Part shown: positions 17,028 through 27,102 of the stretch, piece by piece
How the letters are laid out: every line of letters begins with the position of its first letter
Position numbering within the stretch: the first letter of the stretch is position 1
Source: Paenibacillus sp. G2S3
GTDB taxonomy: Bacteria; Bacillota; Bacilli; Paenibacillales; Paenibacillaceae
Reading direction: 5' to 3'
NCBI RefSeq assembly: GCF_030123105.1
Contig: NZ_CP126095.1
Span: 3,906,001-3,970,000 of the forward strand
Length of the DNA stretch: 64,000 nucleotides
The notes under the pieces: model-generated
The model's database searches: none
What the model was told of the DNA's origin: nothing
Seen by the model: only the letters and a program-made list of their open reading frames with translations
Position numbers and translations under genes: made by a program

Positions 17028-20000
17028 TTGAGAAAACAACAACGTTTATTAGCCATGCTCGTAACCTTCCTACTCTTGGTTTCATCTTTTCCACCATTCA
17101 TGTATGCAGAGGAGGTCACAGATCCTTACGATGGGATGATTAACATCCATAGTGAATGGCCTTGGGCATTTAGCGCCTTCGGGGGAAATACATCGCCCGT
17201 TAAGAACCCCGAGCCTGTTGCTCAGGATCAGACCTCGGTAACAATGACTACTTACGGCGGTAAAATCTCCAGCAGCGATGAAGGATTATCTTTTTACTAC
17301 AAAGAGATTCCTGTTGACGCTAACTTCGAACTAACAGCAAAAGCTACAGTCACTTCATTTAATAGCAATAGCAGCGTTAGCACACCTAACCAGAAATCCT
17401 TCGGACTTATGCTAAGAGATACCATTGGCATAAACGGCGATTCTAGTACGATAACGTCTAATTACGTAGCGGTTGGTGCGTTAGATCAGGTGATGAAAGG
17501 TTTTTATAAAAAAATAACACAAGCAAAGCTCACTCCATTTAGCGGGTTCAACGTCCCTACTGCGGGTGAAGCCTATGATCTCAGCATAAAAAAATCGGGC
17601 AATACTTATCTTCTTAGTATTGATGACCAAACCGAAATTGTGACCCTGGACGATACGTTCACTGATTCGATCTTTGCAGGGCTTTACGTAGCTAGAGATG
17701 CAACCGTAACTTTTAGCGAGGTAAACATTAAGGTCGAGTCCAAAACGGTCTCCAGCTTAGTTGCTGATGCAAGTGCGATGACCAAAACCTCCTATCTGGT
17801 CGGTGAATCTCTTGATTTGACTGGACTGGTCGTTAAAGCTATTTTTTCTGATCATAGTGAAGCTGTTTTATCCTCTTCTGATTATATTGTTACTGGCTTT
17901 GATAGCAGTAAGGTTGGGGAAAATACAGTAACAATTAATTATAACGGTGCTTCCGCAAAAATAATTGTTCAAATCGTTCCGTTAACTATGACCTCATTAA
18001 CCGTTAAGTATGATCCAGCAAAAACCATCTATTATCCAGGGGATACGTTTGATCCAGAGGGTCTTGTTCTTGCTGCCAATTATAATGATGGTTTCTTAAC
18101 TAAAGAACTGACTAATGACCTCTACTCCCTCTCTATTAACGGACAACCGGTATCGGATAAAGCACCGTATCTGTTTGGACAGTCAGGCTCATATGAGGTA
18201 ACCATTACTTCAACAGAGGCGCCTGCAGTCACCACTAATTTTAATGTGGAAGTGAAAGCTGCTACGTTATCCAGTATAGAAATTCAAAATGAGCCTAAAC
18301 AAACGGTCTATTACATCGGTGATTCCATCAAACTAGAAGGGCTTGTCCTTTATGCTCATTATTCTGATGGAACTCAGATACGACTCATGAAAAATGAATA
18401 TACCGTCTCTTCGCTCGACACCTTAACTCCGGGAGATAAAAAAATCACAGTAACTCATAAAGGATTAACCGCTTTTTTCCAAGTTGAGGTTAAAAATAAG
18501 AAGCTCGTTGGTATCGAAGTAACCCGCTATCCAGCAACGACTTTCTTTTTAAACGAAGATTTTGACAGCAACCATTTGATCGTCTCTAAAGTCTATGACA
18601 ATTCGGATAGAGAAGTTCTAAGTAGCTACACCCTCGACACTTCTCAGTTCGATAACAAAAAGGCTGGAGTTTATGAAATCAGCATTATCCCTACGGATTC
18701 ATCTCTTAAGCCGATTACGTATTCTGTCACAGTCAGGGAAAAGGTTGTGCCCGTATGGCACAGTATCCAATTCGGACAATCCACATCAACCGCTAATAAC
18801 CAGACTATTCTAAAAGAAGATGGGTCAGTAGAGCTCATCGCGTTGGAAGGTGGCGGTAAGGTCACCGAAGACCATGATGGCATTACCTTCTACTACACCG
18901 AGCTTGATGCGTCAGAGGATAATTTCATTCTATCAGCTGATATCCAAGTGTTGGCTTTTGCAAAAACTCCATATGACGGTCAAGAATCATTCGGCATGAT
19001 GGCACGTGACGCGATAGGTACACCCGGAAATTCTAGTGTATTCGCCTCAAATATTGCTGCCATTGGCGCCTACAGCGGAGGTACAAGAAGTGATCTCGGT
19101 ACTCAGCTGTTTGTTCGATCCGGCGTTGAAAAGTCTGATGGCACCGGGAGTAAAGGAATTCAAACGATCATGCTCAAAAAAGAACGTCCCGCACCTAACA
19201 ACACAGCCCCTGTAGTCCCTTACCGACTAACGCTTTCTAAGACGAATAGCGGTTTTAAGGGTCAGCTGAATAATGGTCAGGAATCTATAATCTTTACGCC
19301 AGATATCCTTAAGGTTCAAGATTCCAAGATGTATGTCGGCTTTTATGCAGCTCGTCTAGCTACGATCAATATCAGTAATATCCAGTTAACGGTGACTTCA
19401 GCGGCTACGGACTCACCCAAAGTGGAACCACCATCAGCGCCGGATACCCCTAGCATAAGTATATTATCCCTTAACAAGACATCAGATCCAGCGTATCCAA
19501 TGATTGTGCGCCCAAATGTCAATGGAACAGTAACTTTGAAGCAAGGATCTGTGATCATCGCGCAGGATATCGAAGTTGAAGCCAACAAACTACTCACTAT
19601 TCCAGCAACGCTTGCGAATTTAGGAGATACGAGCTTCAGTATTACTTTTTTACCAGACGATACTCAATATTTGACCTCATATGATAAGATCGTTCTTAAC
19701 TTCACAGTCACAATGAATAGCTACCGTGAGGATGAAGATATTTATGTATCTCCAACCGGAACAAGTGCTGGTGATGGAACGATAGATCTCCCGCTTGATA
19801 TCGACACCGCGATTGATTTCGTCAAGGCAGGTCAACACATTATCGTGCTTGATGGTCGTTATGTGCGGAAATCACCACTCCAAATTAAAAAGTACAATGA
19901 CGGTAAAGCAACCGCAAAGAAATACTTGGAGGCTGCACCAGGTGCACGTCCGGTAATTGATTTTGACAAAAAAACAGAAGGTGTCCTTCTCAGCGGGAAC

Positions 20001-22214
20001 TATTGGCATGTGAAGGGTCTAGATATCACCCGCTCGGCTGGGAATACCAAAGGTTTTACAGTTGGTGGTAACTATAACATCGTTGAAAATAGCCGTTTCT
20101 ATGCGAATGGTGACACTGGCCTACAAATCAGCCGTACAGACGGAACGGCACAAGAAATAGCTGGATGGCCTTCTTACAACTTAATTCTGAACAGTACCTC
20201 CTTTGATAACCGCGATCCATCCGACAATAATGCCGATGGTTTCGCAGCGAAATTGACTGCTGGTGTTGGTAATATTTTTAGAGGCTGCCTAGCACATAAC
20301 AATATCGACGATGGCTGGGACTTGTATACAAAGGCAGGTTCAGGTGCCATCGGCCCTGTATTGATTGAGAATAGTGCAGCCTTTAACAACGGATTCTTAA
20401 CGGATGGAACCATAGGCGCTGGTGACAAGAACGGATTTAAGCTGGGTGGTGAAGGCATTCATGTCACTCATACCATCCGTAATTCTATCGCCTTCGGCAA
20501 TGGTGCATATGGTTTTACAAGCAACAGTAATCCAGGCGTCATTGCCATCAACAACATCGGCTTCAACAATGCGCGCGGAAATATGAGCTTTACAACTTAT
20601 GACCATATTACAGCAGACTTTAAGATCGACGGCTTCTTATCCTACCGGACGAACAACATCGGGAAAGACCAATATCCTTCCTCTTTGGCTACTGACAACA
20701 ACTTTATGTATGACGGGACAATCTCAGCCAATAAGTCTGGTAAGCAGCTCTCGGATTCAAACTTTGTCAGCTTAATACCGGTAGGTACTTATATGCGGGA
20801 TATGGAGGGTAATGTCATCTGGGGTGGCTTCCTGAAATTCATTCCTTTTGAGGAGCCGGAGCCAAGCCCAACACCAAGTTCCACTTCTTCACCTAGTCCT
20901 ACCACTTCGCCGACTCCGACTTCTTCACCTAGTCCTACAGCTTCACCAGTTCCGACCACTTCACCAAGCCCGACTTCTCCATCGAGTTCAAGCAGTTCCA
21001 GCTCATCTGTTGAGGATTCAGCCACTACTGTACTCTTGTTAGACGGTAGTGTAAGGGTTGACATTCCTATTTCTATGGATGCAGGAACAGCAAGCGCAAT
21101 ATTGAATGAATCCTCCTTTCAGAGGATAATTACTCTAGCAAAGCCTATTTCAACTGGTAATACAACGATCCGAATTCAGCTCTCGGTTGATCCATCCACA
21201 GACGTAAAGGAATATCAAATAACACTCCCTGCTACTGCATTTCATACAGGAACTTCTACCTTACAGCTTGAGATCAATTCATCGATAGCTACCATCTTGT
21301 TGCCAGATAGTATTTTCCCGGCGAATATGATAGACAAAGTGAAGACCGTTACTTTGCTACTGAGAACGGTCGATACCGTAGGGAAAATAAAAGCGAAGCT
21401 AGGAGAAAGTTCTCTCATCGAATATGCGCTTCGCTTGGATGGAGTAAAGATTCCTTTGAACACTCTACAATCAGCTATACAGATTGGGCTTCCTCATCCA
21501 GCAGCAGTACCTGCAACGAACAATGCTTTTATTGTCGTGTGGAACATCGACGCTAACGGAAACATTCAACCAATATTAAATGGAGATTATGATGCAGCAA
21601 GGAAGCAAGCTATTTTCTCGACAACAGCTTCTTTCGGCCAGTATGCAGCTGTCTACAATCACAAAACATTTAGGGATATATCTGATTCACATTGGGCGAA
21701 ATTCGTAGTAGAAGTGCTAACATCTAAAGGCGTCATTAACGGCGTAGCAGAAACAGAATTCAAACCTGATCAGGCGATTACTCGCGCAGATTTCGCACTT
21801 TTATTAGTTAGAATTTTGGGACTCACTGCAGTAGATGGGAACGGCTTCTCTGATGTGTCACCAAGTGATTACTTTTACGAGGGACTTATGACTGCTCAGA
21901 AATCAGGAATCATTAGGGGTCAAACCGATGGACGTTATCAACCGCATGAATCCATCTCTAGACAAGAGATGTTTGTTATGGTGGCTAGAGCACTGAAGGC
22001 AGCAGGAAAGTTGAGTTCTACTCCCTCATCATCTACACCACTAGTTGACTTTACTGACCATAACCAAATCGCTCAATATGCGGTAAATGATGTAGCGGTG
22101 CTGGTAGCAGCAGGTCTCATTAAAGGAGAGGCTCAGCAGCAGCTCATGCCAACTACCCATTCCACACGTGCCGAAGCAGCCATGCTGATTTACAGAATTC
22201 TTATACAAAAATAA
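17028..22214 (+). CDS. S-layer-anchored PL9 pectate lyase-like protein with Ig-like domains
   Basis: The TTG start follows AAGGAGAGG. The 1728-residue protein has a signal peptide (~1-27). A beta-sandwich module occurs twice (~30-240 and ~580-790, each with SFYYKE/TFYYTE and SFG[LM]M landmarks), separated by about four bacterial Ig-like repeats. A right-handed beta-helix spans ~905-1270. This helix carries the PL9 pattern: D1070, D1094, D1095 and D1098 (DDGWD) as calcium ligands and K1138 in GFKLGGEG as the base, matching D209/D233/D234/D237/K273 of Pel9A as I recall them. A Pro/Ser/Thr linker (~1275-1330), a beta-rich segment, and three SLH repeats (~1548-1728: DSHWAK, PSDYFYEG, IAQYAVND) follow. 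The enzyme would be held on the cell wall, cutting pectate-like polymers by beta-elimination. Exact substrate is open, since PL9 includes other lyases. Confidence 0.88.
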   Translation: MRKQQRLLAMLVTFLLLVSSFPPFMYAEEVTDPYDGMINIHSEWPWAFSAFGGNTSPVKNPEPVAQDQTSVTMTTYGGKISSSDEGLSFYYKEIPVDANFELTAKATVTSFNSNSSVSTPNQKSFGLMLRDTIGINGDSSTITSNYVAVGALDQVMKGFYKKITQAKLTPFSGFNVPTAGEAYDLSIKKSGNTYLLSIDDQTEIVTLDDTFTDSIFAGLYVARDATVTFSEVNIKVESKTVSSLVADASAMTKTSYLVGESLDLTGLVVKAIFSDHSEAVLSSSDYIVTGFDSSKVGENTVTINYNGASAKIIVQIVPLTMTSLTVKYDPAKTIYYPGDTFDPEGLVLAANYNDGFLTKELTNDLYSLSINGQPVSDKAPYLFGQSGSYEVTITSTEAPAVTTNFNVEVKAATLSSIEIQNEPKQTVYYIGDSIKLEGLVLYAHYSDGTQIRLMKNEYTVSSLDTLTPGDKKITVTHKGLTAFFQVEVKNKKLVGIEVTRYPATTFFLNEDFDSNHLIVSKVYDNSDREVLSSYTLDTSQFDNKKAGVYEISIIPTDSSLKPITYSVTVREKVVPVWHSIQFGQSTSTANNQTILKEDGSVELIALEGGGKVTEDHDGITFYYTELDASEDNFILSADIQVLAFAKTPYDGQESFGMMARDAIGTPGNSSVFASNIAAIGAYSGGTRSDLGTQLFVRSGVEKSDGTGSKGIQTIMLKKERPAPNNTAPVVPYRLTLSKTNSGFKGQLNNGQESIIFTPDILKVQDSKMYVGFYAARLATINISNIQLTVTSAATDSPKVEPPSAPDTPSISILSLNKTSDPAYPMIVRPNVNGTVTLKQGSVIIAQDIEVEANKLLTIPATLANLGDTSFSITFLPDDTQYLTSYDKIVLNFTVTMNSYREDEDIYVSPTGTSAGDGTIDLPLDIDTAIDFVKAGQHIIVLDGRYVRKSPLQIKKYNDGKATAKKYLEAAPGARPVIDFDKKTEGVLLSGNYWHVKGLDITRSAGNTKGFTVGGNYNIVENSRFYANGDTGLQISRTDGTAQEIAGWPSYNLILNSTSFDNRDPSDNNADGFAAKLTAGVGNIFRGCLAHNNIDDGWDLYTKAGSGAIGPVLIENSAAFNNGFLTDGTIGAGDKNGFKLGGEGIHVTHTIRNSIAFGNGAYGFTSNSNPGVIAINNIGFNNARGNMSFTTYDHITADFKIDGFLSYRTNNIGKDQYPSSLATDNNFMYDGTISANKSGKQLSDSNFVSLIPVGTYMRDMEGNVIWGGFLKFIPFEEPEPSPTPSSTSSPSPTTSPTPTSSPSPTASPVPTTSPSPTSPSSSSSSSSSVEDSATTVLLLDGSVRVDIPISMDAGTASAILNESSFQRIITLAKPISTGNTTIRIQLSVDPSTDVKEYQITLPATAFHTGTSTLQLEINSSIATILLPDSIFPANMIDKVKTVTLLLRTVDTVGKIKAKLGESSLIEYALRLDGVKIPLNTLQSAIQIGLPHPAAVPATNNAFIVVWNIDANGNIQPILNGDYDAARKQAIFSTTASFGQYAAVYNHKTFRDISDSHWAKFVVEVLTSKGVINGVAETEFKPDQAITRADFALLLVRILGLTAVDGNGFSDVSPSDYFYEGLMTAQKSGIIRGQTDGRYQPHESISRQEMFVMVARALKAAGKLSSTPSSSTPLVDFTDHNQIAQYAVNDVAVLVAAGLIKGEAQQQLMPTTHSTRAEAAMLIYRILIQK

Positions 22215-22226
22215 ATACAAAATAGA

Positions 22227-22268
22227 GCACCCCAAAAATCATATCCATGTGGTTTTTGGGGTTCTTTG
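22227..22268 (+). terminator. Terminator of the PL9 gene
   Basis: ACCCCAAAAA pairs with TTTTTGGGGT and is followed by TCTTTGTT, 15 bases past the stop codon. Confidence 0.8.
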
Positions 22269-22337
22269 TTGGGAGACGTAACCTTAGAATGGGTACAATA
22301 GTTTGCTATTGACTTTACCCTAAGGGGAAGGTGCATA

Positions 22338-23237
22338 GTGGAATTGAACAAACCAGTGAAATTCAAAGTTTATATATCATTAAATATCGAAGAAATGGAG
22401 ATGAGATTGTTGCTATCCATAGGAGAATTCTCGAAGATATGCGAAGTGTCAACCAAAACACTGCGGTATTATGATGAAATTGGATTAATTCATCCCGATG
22501 AGATTAATCCTGAGAACGGTTATAGGTATTACTCTATCAAACAACTATCAAACATGCTCTTTATCAACCGTTTGAAATCTTATCATTTTTCGCTTGAAGA
22601 AATTAAGGACATTATGGAATGGGAACAGGATCAATCTGAAGAGAGACTTTATACAGCCCTAAATCTCAAAAAAAGAGAAATACAGGAAAAACTACGGACT
22701 TATGAATATACCCTAAAACAAATCAGTAGTGATGTATTGAATTTAGAGAAAGGAATATCTATGATGTCCTACCTAAATAAAATAGAAGTCCAACTTGTTG
22801 AAACCAAACCAATGCATATTCTTTTTACACGTCAAATGTTGAGCAGTGATGACTATGCGCTTGGATATGGAAAGTATTTTAGCAAACTATATGAAACAAT
22901 TGCTTCTGAACAGCTGACCTTACTTGGCACGCCAATAACAATTTATCACAGCCAAGAATATAATCCTGCCGGGAATGATACAGAGTTTGCCCTACCTATT
23001 AAGGAGATCGTAAAGGGAACGAGAGAATTACGTGAAGGGCTATGTGCGAAGTCGATTTATAAAGGCCTTTATTCAGAATTAACATCAGTTTATGCGAAGC
23101 TCACAGAATGGATAGAAAATGAAAGCTATGAATTGGTGAACTCACCCTATGAAAAATATCTAACAGACCCCACACAAACTACTGATCCTGAGGATCTTGT
23201 TACTGAGGTGTATTTTCCTGTGAAGAAAAGATCGTAG
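22338..23237 (+). CDS. MerR-family regulator with GyrI-like effector domain
   Basis: The GTG start has a strong AAGGGGAAGG site. However, MerR proteins usually begin close to SIGEFSK, so the ATG at 22401 or the TTG at 22407 (after GGAG) may be the true start. The helix-turn-helix reads IGEFSKICEVSTKTLRYYDEIGLI, the MerR signature with wing, followed by a coiled-coil dimerisation helix. The C-terminal half (~150-299) looks like a GyrI/BltR-type ligand pocket (VELVETKP landmark, EVYFPVK end). Such proteins sense small hydrophobic or cationic compounds. The serine hydrolase gene starts 46 bases downstream on the same strand and is the likely target or co-transcribed partner. Confidence 0.82.
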   Translation: MELNKPVKFKVYISLNIEEMEMRLLLSIGEFSKICEVSTKTLRYYDEIGLIHPDEINPENGYRYYSIKQLSNMLFINRLKSYHFSLEEIKDIMEWEQDQSEERLYTALNLKKREIQEKLRTYEYTLKQISSDVLNLEKGISMMSYLNKIEVQLVETKPMHILFTRQMLSSDDYALGYGKYFSKLYETIASEQLTLLGTPITIYHSQEYNPAGNDTEFALPIKEIVKGTRELREGLCAKSIYKGLYSELTSVYAKLTEWIENESYELVNSPYEKYLTDPTQTTDPEDLVTEVYFPVKKRS

Positions 23238-23283
23238 CCACACTGATATTCACACAAAAATTTGGATATAAGGAGTTACCTTA

Positions 23284-24309
23284 ATGAATAGAAACTACTG
23301 GCCCACGACAGACTGGCAAACGTCAAATCCGGCTACCTTAGGAATGGATGCTGAACAGCTTCCAGCACTAGAAGCGAAGATTAAATCCGACTATAGCAAC
23401 GTAAACGGAATTGTAGTAGTGAGAAATGGATCGATTGCCTATGAACAATACTTCAATGGCTATGGCCCGAATGATCTGCATCATGTGGCTTCTGTAACGA
23501 AAAGCATCTTATCCGCCCTCATCGGTATTGCCATAGATGCAGGATTTATCAAGCATGTTGATCAGAAGGTGTTGGATTTTTTCCCCGACTATGTTCCCGA
23601 CGATGCTGCTGCCAATCTGCAAAAACGAGAAATCACTATACGCCATTTGCTCACCATGACAGCTCCCTATGCTTTCGAGGACTGGCACGAACCACTAGAC
23701 CAACTGTGTAAATCGTCTGACTGGGTCAAATACACACTTGACAGCCTTGGCCACCAAGGGAACGTTGGAGATTTTAAATATTCCACCGCAGGGGCGCACT
23801 TGCTGTCAGCTATCATCACCCGTTGCACAGGAAAAAGTGCCCGTGAGTTTGCTAACGAGCGATTATTCAAACCTATCGGCATGAAGGAAATCCCGGATTA
23901 TGAAATGAAATCATTTGGGTTTGAAGATTTGTTTGGGGTACATGTAAAGGGATGGGTTGAAGACCCCAACCATATCTCCACTGGTGGCTGGGGTCTTACA
24001 TTAAATCCACGAGATATGGCACGTTTTGGATACCTATATCTGAATCGTGGTCTATGGGATAATCATCAGATCATTTCAGAGATTTGGATCGATGCATCAA
24101 CAACGATGAATTCCAATCATTACGGTTATCTTTGGTGGCTACGCAATGAAGATGGAGTTTTTGCCTACTCAGCATTAGGTGATGGTGGTAATATCATTTG
24201 TTGTATTCCAGAGAAAGACCTTGTCGTAGCCATAGCATCGGAATTCATTATGCATCCTAGTGATCGGTGGACACTGATTAAAGATTGTATTATTCCTGGC
24301 CTTATTTAA
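23284..24309 (+). CDS. Serine hydrolase of the beta-lactamase (class C/PBP-like) family
   Basis: ATG follows AAGGAG by 8 bases. The 341-residue protein has the active-site S70-x-x-K73 motif in HVASVTKSILSALIG, a Tyr motif at Y166 (YST in place of YxN), and a late GDGGN segment standing for the KTG/HxG box. There is no signal peptide, so it acts in the cytoplasm. Family members are esterases, D-amino peptidases or transpeptidase relatives; true beta-lactamase activity is unlikely with these altered motifs. It follows the MerR gene and overlaps the 3' end of the convergent PhyH gene by 8 bases. Confidence 0.85.
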   Translation: MNRNYWPTTDWQTSNPATLGMDAEQLPALEAKIKSDYSNVNGIVVVRNGSIAYEQYFNGYGPNDLHHVASVTKSILSALIGIAIDAGFIKHVDQKVLDFFPDYVPDDAAANLQKREITIRHLLTMTAPYAFEDWHEPLDQLCKSSDWVKYTLDSLGHQGNVGDFKYSTAGAHLLSAIITRCTGKSAREFANERLFKPIGMKEIPDYEMKSFGFEDLFGVHVKGWVEDPNHISTGGWGLTLNPRDMARFGYLYLNRGLWDNHQIISEIWIDASTTMNSNHYGYLWWLRNEDGVFAYSALGDGGNIICCIPEKDLVVAIASEFIMHPSDRWTLIKDCIIPGLI

Positions 24310-25126
24310 AGTGACCTCGCGGCTTTTTACCGCTCCATCTTTCGTCTACCTTTTCATTTACCGATTGGTATCTCGCATCTACGCTGATTCGATACTGGTT
24401 CGACGTATTCTCGAGCGAACAATGGAGCAAATACATGCCGAAAATAAGCACATCTCCCGCTTGAAATTCCGTTGTCGCCCACTTGCCTCCATATTTTTCA
24501 GTGATGACAAGCGGATCATCTGTATAATGTCCAATGCCGTCCCGGTCCGAATCCTTCGTTCCGTAGGATTGTTTTAAATCTTCAAATCGGTGCGATCCGA
24601 GGCAAACGGAAAGACCGCCCATCTCAAACGAAACATCTCCTAAAGGAGACCAAACTGTGTAAACATGTTGTGTTCCTCTTCCCATATACACAATGTCATA
24701 GTGAGCCCCTGTGAAATCTCCCTTACCAACAGCTCTAAGCCATTTATATTGGTAAGTGAGAGATTTCTCATGAAGGAATTCATCGAAAAAGCGCATCACA
24801 TGCTCCCCGTTTAATACGTTAAGCAACTCTGGTAAGTCCTCATTTGTCCCCCCCATAAAAATACTTCTGCTGCCGTCGGCCATAACGCCTTCCTCAAGCA
24901 ATGTATCTCGATCTATCTTCCCGTTTCGGTCCATTTTCTCCAAAATACTTATTCTTGCCCGCAGCACCTGCTCCCGGTCATGAAACCCACGAATCAGCAA
25001 ATACCCGTCTTCCTCCATCCGCTGACGTAGCGCGCCCATATCCTGAATAATATCGTTGGAACTTCTCAATTCAGTTAAATGTGGACCATTCATCTCTAAT
25101 TCACGACTTCCTACCTTGACCAACAT
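24302..25126 (-). CDS. Phytanoyl-CoA dioxygenase (PhyH) family Fe(II)/2-oxoglutarate oxygenase
   Basis: The ATG at 24124+1000 (25124-25126) is chosen because GGAGGT lies 8 bases upstream; the frame stays open 21 codons further. The 274-residue protein has the iron facial triad H142-x-D144 (GAHYDIVYM) and H235 (LLHCSL), and R247 (QYRISVD) for 2-oxoglutarate. GDVLIF and EMGGLSVCLGSHR are typical PhyH strand landmarks. PhyH proteins hydroxylate many small substrates, including lipids, sugars, quaternary amines and natural products. The gene is divergent from an AraC regulator and stands near the sulfated-glycan locus, so it may act on a modified sugar, but this is only inference. Confidence 0.83.
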   Translation of the reverse strand: MLVKVGSRELEMNGPHLTELRSSNDIIQDMGALRQRMEEDGYLLIRGFHDREQVLRARISILEKMDRNGKIDRDTLLEEGVMADGSRSIFMGGTNEDLPELLNVLNGEHVMRFFDEFLHEKSLTYQYKWLRAVGKGDFTGAHYDIVYMGRGTQHVYTVWSPLGDVSFEMGGLSVCLGSHRFEDLKQSYGTKDSDRDGIGHYTDDPLVITEKYGGKWATTEFQAGDVLIFGMYLLHCSLENTSNQYRISVDARYQSVNEKVDERWSGKKPRGHFK

Positions 25127-25295
25127 TGAACCCCACCTCCCTACTGAGTTTATAGATTGATTGTAGGTTGAATGAATGTGTTCATCCATGGATGGCAGTA
25201 TTTATTTCATGTATAATTGTACAATAAATGATTTAAATACTTGGAATAACTAGCTACTTCAATGTATTTCAGAACTTATTTGAGGTGATAGATTA

Positions 25296-26120
25296 GTGTC
25301 CTATATGAACATCCCATATGGTTTAGAAGAACAGCCAGCTATTCCACCCTGTAATTTCACCTCGATCTGGAAAGTGCAAGCAAACGACACCTATCAGGTC
25401 AGCAAAGGAGAGGGGTTCCAAGCACCCGGCTTGTTTATCACCTATAAAGGTACAGGAACCTTAACTCAATTAACAAACCAATATGAACTACATGCCCATT
25501 CATATTTTTTCGTTCAGGAAGCTATTCCGTCTCACTATAGCTGTCAAAATGATGAATGGAATTTCTACTTTATTGACTTTAGTAGCTTGGACATGGCTCA
25601 CTTTCTCCAGCTTCCGGTCAGTGAAGTTGTTCCAACAGGGAAAATGACTGAAGCTATTCAACTTTGTGAGCGGATAATCGACAATCTGATCGTACAGCCG
25701 ACTGGTTACGCTTATTCTGCAAATATAATGCTACAAGAAATACTGCTCCTTTTCGCCAGAGAACAATCTTTAACCGATACATTCCGTCATACGGAGTTAA
25801 ACAAGATCCTTATCTACATGCATAAAAATATTGACAAGCCCTTCCGTGTCGATGAGCTGGTGAAACAAAGCGGTTTATCCCGCACGTCCTTCTTTACCCG
25901 CTTTCGTTCCGTCACTGGGCTGTCGCCAAGCCATTATATGTTAAGGCTTAAGCTTGAGTCCGCCAAAGCCTCTCTCGATACGACAACTTTGTCGGTGAAG
26001 GAAATCGCGTCTACCCTGCATTTTTATGATGAGTTCCACTTTTCAAAATGGTTTAAAAAGAGCTACGGTTTATCTCCAACATCATATCGCCGCCTTAACA
26101 ATTCAAGACAAGAAGGCTAA
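25296..26120 (+). CDS. AraC-family transcriptional regulator
   Basis: The GTG start is preceded by GAGGTG at 8-base spacing. The 274-residue protein has an N-terminal cupin-like ligand domain (~20-150) and two C-terminal helix-turn-helix motifs (~175-268: FRVDELVKQSGLSRTSFFTRF and the second with SPTSYRR). This layout is usual for regulators of sugar utilisation. It is divergent from the PhyH gene across 169 bases and ends one base before the convergent DUF817 gene. PhyH is the most likely target. Confidence 0.87.
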   Translation: MSYMNIPYGLEEQPAIPPCNFTSIWKVQANDTYQVSKGEGFQAPGLFITYKGTGTLTQLTNQYELHAHSYFFVQEAIPSHYSCQNDEWNFYFIDFSSLDMAHFLQLPVSEVVPTGKMTEAIQLCERIIDNLIVQPTGYAYSANIMLQEILLLFAREQSLTDTFRHTELNKILIYMHKNIDKPFRVDELVKQSGLSRTSFFTRFRSVTGLSPSHYMLRLKLESAKASLDTTTLSVKEIASTLHFYDEFHFSKWFKKSYGLSPTSYRRLNNSRQEG

Positions 26121-26121
26121 A

Positions 26122-26889
26122 TCATTGTGTTCGATTAGCTTTTACATATTTAAGCTGCGCCACGATGATGACGCTAATGATTACTAGCAGGAACCATGAG
26201 CTGATCTTACTGAAACTAACCAGCTGCCAGGTTTGCTCTTGATCTGGGTATTTCCAAGCTCCAAAGAAAGTCGCGATATTCTCCGCTAACCAGATGAAAA
26301 AACCTACAAGGAGAAAAGCAACCGATAGATGCATCCGATAAGTTGTAGTTCTTACCCGATATATAATTCGTGTTTTCCGGAAGACGATAAATACTAGCGC
26401 CGTCAGCCACCAACGAAAATCTGGAATAAAATGATGAGTGAAAAAGTTTAAATAGATAGCTCCTCCAAGCAACGCCGAAGGTATTAACCCAGGCCAATCT
26501 GTCATGTCCATTCGCAATCTCCGCCATACCTGACACATAAAGCTGGCTACACTCGCATACATAAAACCACTATACAGTGGGACACCGAACATCTTCGTAA
26601 ATCCAGGCTCAGGATATGCCCATGAACCCATCCAAACTTTATATAATTCTAGGCACAGACCAATAACGTGAAATATACAGATAACTTTGATTTCATCAAG
26701 TGTTTCTAAACCACTGCGGTACATAAAGTATTGCACACCAAGCAGTATTAGTAGAATGGCATCATAACGACAAAATAAAGGGATATCGATTACGCTCGTG
26801 ATTGCTAAAGTTCCAAAGATCGCCACAGGAAATATACAGCTCATCGCCTGATGATAGCCAAAGTGCAGTAGTTGAATGATTGATTTCAA
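26122..26889 (-). CDS. DUF817 (YoaT-like) integral membrane protein
   Basis: This 255-residue hydrophobic protein has about seven or eight membrane helices. Its conserved motifs (MYRSGLETLDE, HVIGLCLELYKVW, GSWAYPEP, WLAENIATFFGAWKYP) match what I recall of DUF817 proteins, including B. subtilis YoaT. The biochemical role of the family is unknown. Its stop lies one base from that of the convergent AraC gene, so the two transcripts must overlap unless they end inside the genes. Confidence 0.8.
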   Translation of the reverse strand: MKSIIQLLHFGYHQAMSCIFPVAIFGTLAITSVIDIPLFCRYDAILLILLGVQYFMYRSGLETLDEIKVICIFHVIGLCLELYKVWMGSWAYPEPGFTKMFGVPLYSGFMYASVASFMCQVWRRLRMDMTDWPGLIPSALLGGAIYLNFFTHHFIPDFRWWLTALVFIVFRKTRIIYRVRTTTYRMHLSVAFLLVGFFIWLAENIATFFGAWKYPDQEQTWQLVSFSKISSWFLLVIISVIIVAQLKYVKANRTQ

Positions 26890-27023
26890 TGATGGTTATC
26901 TCCTCTTCTTGCCCAATTCATCTTACGATTCAAGAATAAAGGTGAAATTCCTATTTAAAAAGAGAAAGTTTCTCGTTAATCTTTCTTATTTTAGGTTATT
27001 TCAAGTTCTAGGTCGTTATGTGA

Positions 27024-27078
27024 GAAAAAAAGCACCGAGTTAACAGTAGCTATAGGCTCTGTTGATTCGGTGCTTCTA
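27024..27078 (-). terminator. Terminator of the GH35 gene
   Basis: AGCACCGA (27031-27038) pairs with TCGGTGCT (27067-27074). On the minus strand it is followed by a T-run, 25 bases past the GH35 stop. Confidence 0.8.
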
Positions 27079-27102
27079 AAAGACAATTGCACAATCAATT
27101 CG

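Noticed and set aside
23284..24309. True beta-lactamase (antibiotic resistance) call
   Set aside because: The SxxK is present but the Tyr and KTG motifs are altered and there is no signal peptide, so a generic serine hydrolase is the safer call.
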